Shown here: piece by piece, positions 12,080-17,085 of the stretch
How the letters are laid out: each line of letters begins with the position of its first letter
Numbering within the stretch: the stretch's first letter is position 1
NCBI GenBank assembly: GCA_016188105.1
Contig: JACPIL010000052.1
Span: 1 to 17,085 of the forward strand
Source: Candidatus Woesearchaeota archaeon
GTDB lineage: Archaea; Nanobdellota; Nanobdellia; Woesearchaeales; GW2011-AR9
DNA length: 17,085 nucleotides
Reading direction: 5' to 3'
The notes under the pieces: generated by a model
Told to the model about the DNA's origin: nothing
Seen by the model: the letters and a program-made list of their open reading frames with translations, nothing else
The model's database searches: none
Made by a program: the position numbers and the translations under genes

Positions 12080-14668
12080 TCATTTACCCATATATTCTGG
12101 CCGTTCTAAGGTTGGATCTAAGACGAATTTCCAGCCGAAGTATCCTTTTTTAGCCGGATCATGCTCAGTTATAGTGACCCCGCGCAATGATGCTTGTTGT
12201 CCGAGCTGGTCAACATAGGGAACCCAAGGTTGCCATCCAGCTCCAACCGTAACGAATGTTTTTCCGGCATGCCCAGCGCCTGCAATATGGACATGACCAA
12301 AGTAGGCTGCATTGACTTCTTTATTAGCTCCAAACAATTTCTTCAGCGCAGCTTGTACAAAGTCAGTGCCATTTCCTGGACCATGGCAAGCATAGGTTTT
12401 CCAGCCGCCTTCTAAAGTTGTTTCATGGAAGGTTGCTTCGCCCATCCCAAACCTTTCTCCAAAGCCAGTAAATTCGCGCAAGCGAGAATCATCTAAGTAT
12501 TTCATATCCACTGCATTTAAAATGTCAGTGGCTTCATCAAGGAAGTGAGTAGTTTCGTTGTAGTGGTTTCCTGAGGTTACGGTAACTGTGCTATCCTCTT
12601 TTTTGTCCAAGGTTCTGTGGATCATGGGAACCACACGGCGTTTTATTTCCCGCATCTGCAAGCTCACTATCGATATTGGAAGCATTTGTGAAACCTCCCG
12701 CTGACAGAAGTGCGCTAATGCGGCAGATTTTTCTGGTTCACTTTTGTTACTACCCATTATTTTCTTAACCTCAGCAGATACTTCACTTGGAGGCCTGGCT
12801 AAATACTGCTCATTACTGCCAAAATGGCGTTCCAATGCGCCGTGGGCGATGTCGCCATTGATGATCAAGTCATCCGGCCAGCCATTCTTTTCAAGATATC
12901 GATTTGCTGCTTCTAACATCTCGTAGTTGCTTGGCCTTCCTTCTCTGTTAGGAGCGCCAAGATGTATGTCAGTAAAAATAGCTGATTTTCGGAGATGCAG
13001 TTTTAATTTTGCTTCCAAGCTTTTTACCTGCTCTTTCAGTTTTTCTCTCCCATCACCTTTTTCTGCTGAAACTTGTTTCTTCAACTCCTTGATCTGCTCG
13101 CCAACAACATATGCTTCCAACATCTGTTCAGTGGTAATCATCCTCATGCTATGCTCGCCAGTCGGTTCAACCCGATACAACACTGCACCGGAAGAGTACA
13201 TGCCGCTTTCATAGCGTCGAGTATGATCGTTCTTGATGCTTTTTCGTTTTAAAGTCTCTAAGTAAGGAACTGACTGCATGGTAGAAAGTTGCATGGCCAT
13301 GCCAATCCTGGGAGTTTCCCGATCGACATATGCCTCGATAGTCTCCGGTTTTGTGTTTACCGGAACTGCGCGCATCCCGCCGGCACCATGGAAGCTGACA
13401 TTAATGTCTGATACTGGTAAACCTTGTTGTCGCCGATTAAACATCATGGTCCTCATCTTATTTACCTCTGCTATCGCAGGGGTCGAGGATTTGATTTGCA
13501 CCTTGTGCGCTAAAGTTACCGACACGCCGTCGAGAAGTAAATCCACTTCGTTTCCACCGTGCACTTTGATATTCACACCAGGAAGAGAACTATAAAGATG
13601 GTCTTGATATTCTCTTTTTGCTTCCATGCGCAGCAATTCGTTTTCATGCGGTTCAATGTGCTGGCGCCCAGTAATCCGATGGAATTCTGGCGCTTCCATT
13701 TCCCGTTTTCTGGCATTAAGAGCATTGATAGCATCTTTAAGCTCCCGGCTCTTGTCCCGATTCATTACCCGCAGATTTTTTAATTGCAGATCAAGCTTCT
13801 CCACTCTCGCGCTAATCGCTTTTTTAGATTTGACTGAAGAAAGGAATTTTCTAAATGCCTCTGGATCTTCCAATTTATCGATCTCTTCCTTTTTTTCCTT
13901 CATGAAAGAAGCTAGATAAGTATTTACCGTATCCTTATCATGGCTGGGGTTTATGCCTTGACGCACATTCCGTAACAACTGCGACTGAGCACCGTATTGA
14001 TCTGCTTTTGCTTGAAGCCGGACAAGCTCACGTTCTAATCCTGTTTTTTTCTTTTCATCTCGCTCTTGTGCTTTTTGTGTATCGATATAATTATTTATAT
14101 TAATCTCTAACAGCATCTCGATATTCTTATTATCTTCTTCGCCATGCAGATAATGCCATACCGTACCATCATTCAATAAAGTTGTAAGAGGGGCCATTAC
14201 TTTTCTAGAGTTTTCAACTGCTTGGCTGGTATTAGTGATCTTATAGGCAACCCATTTTAGAATAAAATCTTTATCTTCATCAGAAACGCCGCTTCTAAAA
14301 GCCATCTTTGACAAATCGTTAATCTCCTGATCCCAATTATTTCCAAGAAATACCATCTCTCTGGCCATCTGAACCCCATAAAAAGTGGGAATCATAGGGA
14401 GTAAACCGCCGCTCATGACCACATGACCTACTTCCTGATCAATACCGTTAGCTTCTAAAAAATAAGCTAAGCCTTGATAGAAGCGAGGATCGCAAGCTTT
14501 TGTCCCTAAGGCTAATTCTCCTAGAAAAAGAGTAGTGCTAGCGCCGTCATGCACTTTCCCAGAAGTGGTTGCTCTCGATTTGTGAGTTCGAGGATCGTTA
14601 TTATTAAGAAGTTCGTCTAATGTTTGTTTTTTTACTACTTCCGTTGCTACACCATCTTTTTTCGCCAT
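12080..14668 (-). CDS. Double calcineurin-like phosphoesterase, first copy degenerate
   Basis: An 862-residue cytoplasmic protein. The C-terminal half (about 560-850) is a metallophosphoesterase domain with its ligands in order: TDIHLG (Asp567, His569), NGDIAHG (Asp606), SGNHYN (Asn701, His702; Tyr where Asp/Glu is usual), ACHGPG (His762) and FGHVH (His792, His794). The N-terminal half looks like a second copy that lost its metal site: FLGELALG where TDIHLG is expected (50-55), MSGGLL for NGDIAH (85-90), LHGEEDN for SGNHYN (174-180), then LAHK (His388) and SFHGAG (His427). A long charged coiled-coil segment (about 195-330) splits it. Coiled coil returns at 522-558. A GAGGGGTG ribosome binding site (14676-14683) lies 7 nt before the start. 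The substrate is unknown; nucleic acid is plausible. The duplication is inferred from motif order. Confidence 0.75.
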   Translation of the reverse strand: MAKKDGVATEVVKKQTLDELLNNNDPRTHKSRATTSGKVHDGASTTLFLGELALGTKACDPRFYQGLAYFLEANGIDQEVGHVVMSGGLLPMIPTFYGVQMAREMVFLGNNWDQEINDLSKMAFRSGVSDEDKDFILKWVAYKITNTSQAVENSRKVMAPLTTLLNDGTVWHYLHGEEDNKNIEMLLEININNYIDTQKAQERDEKKKTGLERELVRLQAKADQYGAQSQLLRNVRQGINPSHDKDTVNTYLASFMKEKKEEIDKLEDPEAFRKFLSSVKSKKAISARVEKLDLQLKNLRVMNRDKSRELKDAINALNARKREMEAPEFHRITGRQHIEPHENELLRMEAKREYQDHLYSSLPGVNIKVHGGNEVDLLLDGVSVTLAHKVQIKSSTPAIAEVNKMRTMMFNRRQQGLPVSDINVSFHGAGGMRAVPVNTKPETIEAYVDRETPRIGMAMQLSTMQSVPYLETLKRKSIKNDHTRRYESGMYSSGAVLYRVEPTGEHSMRMITTEQMLEAYVVGEQIKELKKQVSAEKGDGREKLKEQVKSLEAKLKLHLRKSAIFTDIHLGAPNREGRPSNYEMLEAANRYLEKNGWPDDLIINGDIAHGALERHFGSNEQYLARPPSEVSAEVKKIMGSNKSEPEKSAALAHFCQREVSQMLPISIVSLQMREIKRRVVPMIHRTLDKKEDSTVTVTSGNHYNETTHFLDEATDILNAVDMKYLDDSRLREFTGFGERFGMGEATFHETTLEGGWKTYACHGPGNGTDFVQAALKKLFGANKEVNAAYFGHVHIAGAGHAGKTFVTVGAGWQPWVPYVDQLGQQASLRGVTITEHDPAKKGYFGWKFVLDPTLERPEYMGK

Positions 14669-14675
14669 CTTTGTA

Positions 14676-14715
14676 CACCCCTCTTTTTCTGTGGTTAAAT
14701 CTTTTTCATATTTAA
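14676..14715 (-). promoter_or_regulatory. Promoter and strong RBS of the 862-residue gene
   Basis: The minus-strand TTAAATAT box (14708-14715) predicts a start site about 18 nt before the ATG. GAGGGGTG (14676-14683), 7 nt before the ATG, is the strongest ribosome binding site in the window. Confidence 0.5.
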
Positions 14716-14734
14716 TCTTTTTTATTCTGCAGTG

Positions 14735-15544
14735 TCAAAATTTATACCAAGGAATTTGACCGCCTCCGCTAACAATAGGAGTAACATTTCCTTCAGGATC
14801 TACTTGTATGCTTGTTTCTAAATTAAGTAATTTTAAAACGGTTACTGCCGGAGTAAATGCAAAGTAAGGAGCTCCATCAAATTTAAAACCAGGAATATCA
14901 TTAAAAGGACCAAGTGGGGTGGAATAACTTTTATTCTTCACTGTCAAATCTAGATTATAACCTATGCCGGCCCATAAAGAAAAAGAAAGATCGTTAAGAT
15001 CTTGATCCCGTAAAGGAGCATCACCGGGAAAATTTGTTCCTATTGAACCTAATTTATACTCTAATGCTGGGCTTAATCTTATTAATTCGCTTTCCGTAGT
15101 CTCAATTATAGGGGGGATAGCTTGGTTAACATAGTTAGGAAGAAGGGAGATAGAAGAGGGAGTTTCTTTAACAGTGGGAGGTAATTTAGCATGATAAACA
15201 TCGATGCCTATCCGGACTTCTTCTCTTCTTCCCATTCGGGATTCTTCCGCAGCCTTAGCTTCTTCTAATTTTTTTTCCAACTCTTCTTCCTGTTGTGACA
15301 ATCCAAGGACTTCGGCTTTTTCCAGTTCACTTTGTAATTCTTGAATTTCTTCTTTCCGGTCTCTTTCTATTACTCCGTGCCGAAATCGCCCTCCGATTAA
15401 ATCTATGCCTTCTGCCACTGAATCTTCCCGAGCATAGGCTATCTCAAGCAGTGTATACTGCCTCACGCTGCAGCCAGCTGTGGAAAATGCTCCAGCCATA
15501 GTAATTATTGTGGCTAAAGAACCAGTTTTAATTGGAGAATTCAT
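14735..15544 (-). CDS. Coiled-coil lipoprotein, function unknown
   Basis: A predicted exported lipoprotein of 269 residues. Residues 1-25 form the signal with lipobox STAGC (Cys25). A charged coiled coil covers about 62-107 (KEEIQELQSELEKAEVLG followed by EEELEKKLEEAKAAEE). The rest is rich in beta-like, Gly/aromatic segments (LSFSLWAGIGYNLDL, GAPYFAFTPAVTVLKL) and ends GGGQIPWYKF. Such a tail looks like a small beta structure, and in a Gram-negative bacterium it would suggest an outer membrane protein, but the other genes argue for an archaeon. The start is supported by GGAG (15552-15555) 7 nt upstream. It is 66 nt upstream of the double phosphoesterase gene and divergent from the AbrB-PhoU regulator. 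No family is recognised. Confidence 0.72.
   Translation of the reverse strand: MNSPIKTGSLATIITMAGAFSTAGCSVRQYTLLEIAYAREDSVAEGIDLIGGRFRHGVIERDRKEEIQELQSELEKAEVLGLSQQEEELEKKLEEAKAAEESRMGRREEVRIGIDVYHAKLPPTVKETPSSISLLPNYVNQAIPPIIETTESELIRLSPALEYKLGSIGTNFPGDAPLRDQDLNDLSFSLWAGIGYNLDLTVKNKSYSTPLGPFNDIPGFKFDGAPYFAFTPAVTVLKLLNLETSIQVDPEGNVTPIVSGGGQIPWYKF
15448..15461. promoter_or_regulatory. Near-palindrome GCAGTGTATACTGC
   Basis: An imperfect 14-bp palindrome within the first codons of the coiled-coil lipoprotein gene. Its core, CAGTGTATACTG, differs by one base from the perfect palindrome at 15744-15755. It may be a second operator; it could also be chance in coding sequence. Confidence 0.3.
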
Positions 15545-15586
15545 GAGCTATCTCCTACAATAGGCATATTTGAAGACATATAAGCC

Positions 15587-15669
15587 GGGCGGAGACGACA
15601 AAAATGAATTGTTAATAAGAAAGTGAGGTAATTTTCAATACCCCTCACAGTTTTTACCTCGCTGCGCCC
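15587..15669 (-). promoter_or_regulatory. Foldable 5' leader of the lipoprotein gene
   Basis: GGGCG (15587-15591) and CGCCC (15665-15669) can close a structure containing two competing pairings of one segment: GTGAGG (15623-15628) with CCTCAC (15643-15648), or GAGGTAA (15625-15631) with TTACCTC (15654-15660). Such mutually exclusive stems ahead of a gene are what a regulatory leader would show. No known riboswitch class is recognised. Confidence 0.35.
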
Positions 15670-15717
15670 AAAAATATGAAATAGTTTGTAATAACATGAT
15701 TGTTTTATCACACAACA

Positions 15718-15756
15718 TTTAAATATAAATACGTTTCTATATCACAGTATATACTG
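15718..15756 (+). promoter_or_regulatory. TATA box and palindromic operator of AbrB-PhoU gene
   Basis: TTTAATATAAATA centred at 15724 predicts transcription from about 15750, which falls in the middle of the perfect 14-bp palindrome ACAGTATATACTGT (15743-15756). A regulator bound there would block initiation, so autoregulation by a dimeric protein is a reasonable inference. Confidence 0.5.
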
Positions 15757-15804
15757 TTGCAGGTTTGCATAATGTATATATAATGGTGCGTTGGGGTGGA
15801 AGTT

Positions 15805-16758
15805 ATGGAATATCGCCGCTTAATTTCATTTGGGAAAAGTAGTTTTGTAGTTTCTTTGCCAAAGGCTTGGATCAGCCAGAATACTCTCAAAAAAGGAGAC
15901 CTAGTCTATCTACAGGAGAATGGACCAAACCTTTTGTTGAGTAAAAAAGACAAGGAAGAAAAAAACGAAGAGAAGGAGAAGATAATTTACATCGATGGGA
16001 AGAGTGATTTTACTATTGAAAGAGAGGTTTGTTCTACCTACATCCAAAATTATCCGCGTATTGTCTTGCGAGGAAAAGAGATCAAGAATAAAGTAAAGGA
16101 GTTGCAACACATCGTGCAGTCTCTGATTGCCTTAGAGATCATGGAGCAGACTTCTGATACCATTGTAGCGAAAGATTTCTTGAACATGGATTCTGTTTCT
16201 GTTGAAGAGCTGATCAGAAAAATGGATTTGGTTACCAGAACCATGATGAAAGAAGCGCAACAGATTTTTAGTGAAGATAATTATGAAAGCTTGAATGAGC
16301 GCGATCATGATGTGAACAGGTTATACTTTTTGCTTTATAGAACTATTTTGTACAATTTGCGCAACCCCATGAAAGCATTGAAGAACTTTAAGCTATCTGG
16401 CTTGGATTTGTTACGGGTTCACTTCATTGGTTTTTATATTGAAGCAATTGCTGACGAAGTGCGACGAGCAACCCGACATGCTCGAAGCCTGAAATTATCT
16501 GCGCCGCAGCAGGAGCAATTACTGCAATATATAGGCAAGATGAATGAATATTATCTTAGCACCATGAAAGCTGCCTATAATAAAGATACAGAATTAGCGC
16601 TGAAAGTTTCAGAAATGAAACGCGGCCATGATAAGGAATTAGAAGCTTTTGAAGATAATGTAGGAAAAGTGCCTGGATACAATCGAGTTTTGACCAGGCT
16701 GCAAAGAATGACTAGTTTGATCCATAACCTGGGAAGAGTTTTGTATACGATGGAATAA
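15805..16758 (+). CDS. AbrB/SpoVT domain - PhoU-like regulator
   Basis: An archaeal-type phosphate-uptake regulator candidate, 317 residues. Residues 1-47 are a swapped-hairpin AbrB DNA-binding domain (RRLISFGKSSFVVSLPKAWI then KKGDLVYLQ). After a charged linker (48-60), the remainder is all-helical and PhoU-like, with the segments VKELQHIVQSLIALEIMEQ, a middle helix with E-R-D-H-D-V-N-R-L, and DEVRRATRHARSL, where PhoU proteins carry acidic metal-binding clusters. PhoU domains sense or relay phosphate status to Pst transport; no pst gene is in the window. A GTG 9 nt upstream lies inside the GGGGTGG binding site (15793-15799), so the ATG 5 nt after that site is the better start. The gene is preceded by a palindrome at the predicted transcription start. 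The next gene begins 6 nt after its stop codon. Confidence 0.87.
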   Translation: MEYRRLISFGKSSFVVSLPKAWISQNTLKKGDLVYLQENGPNLLLSKKDKEEKNEEKEKIIYIDGKSDFTIEREVCSTYIQNYPRIVLRGKEIKNKVKELQHIVQSLIALEIMEQTSDTIVAKDFLNMDSVSVEELIRKMDLVTRTMMKEAQQIFSEDNYESLNERDHDVNRLYFLLYRTILYNLRNPMKALKNFKLSGLDLLRVHFIGFYIEAIADEVRRATRHARSLKLSAPQQEQLLQYIGKMNEYYLSTMKAAYNKDTELALKVSEMKRGHDKELEAFEDNVGKVPGYNRVLTRLQRMTSLIHNLGRVLYTME

Positions 16759-16764
16759 GTCAAT

Positions 16765-17085
16765 ATGGCAATAGGTCAGAATTTTTTGTTAGGTAAAAGC
16801 TTACTCTTTGCACTAGGTATGTTACATTGTACGCCCTCAAAAACAGAAGTAACTCTTTCTGAAGGTAGAAGTGTTCAGATTGTAGATAAAGGTTATTACA
16901 TACCACCAGATCTCCCTCAGTTTCCCGAGTTAGTCCAATATCTCTACGGAGAATGTAAGGAAAAAAAATGTGCGTTTGAATTTCCAAAATACTCAGTCCA
17001 TGTAAGTTATCTATCTTACGAGAACAAAGGCAAAGGAAGTTGTTATCCTATGCTAGAAGACGGATTAGAATGCCGAGCAATTCGG
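16765..17085 (+). CDS. Partial exported Cys-containing protein
   Basis: A 107-codon open frame from an ATG 6 nt after the regulator's stop codon, running off the window edge, so the C-terminus is missing. Residues 5-22 are hydrophobic (FLLGKSLLFALGMLHC) and look like a signal or lipoprotein sequence, but the lipobox is poor because His precedes the Cys. The rest is polar with further Cys residues (GECKEKKC, GSCYP, LEC), suggesting disulfides in an exported protein. There is no known domain. There is no ribosome binding site, and close spacing suggests cotranscription with the regulator. A 75-residue antisense frame covers the same stretch and is less likely. Coding is moderately sure; function unknown. 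Confidence 0.55.
   Translation, partial: MAIGQNFLLGKSLLFALGMLHCTPSKTEVTLSEGRSVQIVDKGYYIPPDLPQFPELVQYLYGECKEKKCAFEFPKYSVHVSYLSYENKGKGSCYPMLEDGLECRAIR

Larger units (their letters stand above)
15545..15804. other. Divergent regulatory region, 260 nt
   Basis: Holds the promoters of the lipoprotein gene (minus) and the AbrB-PhoU regulator (plus). From left: the GGAG site of the lipoprotein gene, a foldable stretch (15587-15669), a bidirectional-looking TTTAATATAAATA box (15718-15730), the palindrome ACAGTATATACTGT (15743-15756), a second AT box TATATATAA (15775-15783) and the GGGGTGG site. Confidence 0.5.

Noticed and set aside
12194..13919. Several plus-strand frames of 60-105 codons
   Set aside because: They are antisense to the 862-residue phosphoesterase-like protein and show no domain of their own.
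15796..15804. GTG as start of the AbrB-PhoU gene
   Set aside because: The GTG is inside the GGGGTGG ribosome binding site that serves the ATG at 15805.
16760..16987. Minus-strand 75-codon frame at the right end
   Set aside because: The plus-strand frame is longer, open to the edge, has a signal-like start and follows the regulator by 6 nt.

Overview
The window looks like part of an archaeal chromosome, most likely a DPANN lineage such as Woesearchaeota or Pacearchaeota. This is inferred from gene content and promoter style, not from a marker gene. The archaeal signs are an AbrB-like domain fused to a PhoU-like helical domain, an Fcf1/VapC9-type PIN nuclease, an archaeal DHH phosphoesterase and an archaeal adenylate-kinase-like P-loop protein. 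In addition, several genes have an A/T-rich TATA-like box about 25 nt before the start codon and no ribosome binding site, as expected for leaderless transcripts. Other genes carry GGTG/GAGG-type ribosome binding sites. No rRNA, tRNA, CRISPR array or intact transposase gene was seen.

Layout, left to right. Positions 13-2492 hold an exported amidohydrolase-fold lipoprotein, a guanylate-kinase-like enzyme (minus strand) and an unrecognised protein. An unrecognised minus-strand gene follows (2564-3325). Positions 3446-5529 form a tight plus-strand operon with overlapping ends: a DHH phosphoesterase, a small membrane protein, and a protein with two Fis-type helix-turn-helix domains. Two nested hairpin elements (5529-5670) separate it from a single-domain response regulator (5682-6053). 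The large minus-strand gene 6078-8078 is a membrane pyrophosphatase whose sequence matches the K+-independent type. Positions 8361-8759 encode a thioredoxin-like lipoprotein with a CVPC motif, resembling the domain that partners VKOR.

From 15544 down to 8865 six minus-strand genes run head to tail: a coiled-coil lipoprotein, an 862-residue protein with a degenerate and an intact metallophosphoesterase-like half, an exported trypsin-like protease, a P-loop protein fused to a nucleoside-deoxyribosyltransferase-like domain, a six-helix membrane protein and a PIN nuclease. Gaps of 14-77 nt and separate TATA-like boxes suggest several transcription units. The AbrB-PhoU regulator (15805-16758) is divergent from this block and has a 14-bp perfect palindrome at its predicted transcription start. 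A partial Cys-containing gene runs off the right edge.

The best candidates for new biology are the double metallophosphoesterase, the kinase-like/deoxyribosyltransferase-like fusion with a Lys-less P-loop, and a 13-19 nt repeat found at three convergent gene junctions. Nothing in the sequence alone proves that the minus-strand block is one functional system.
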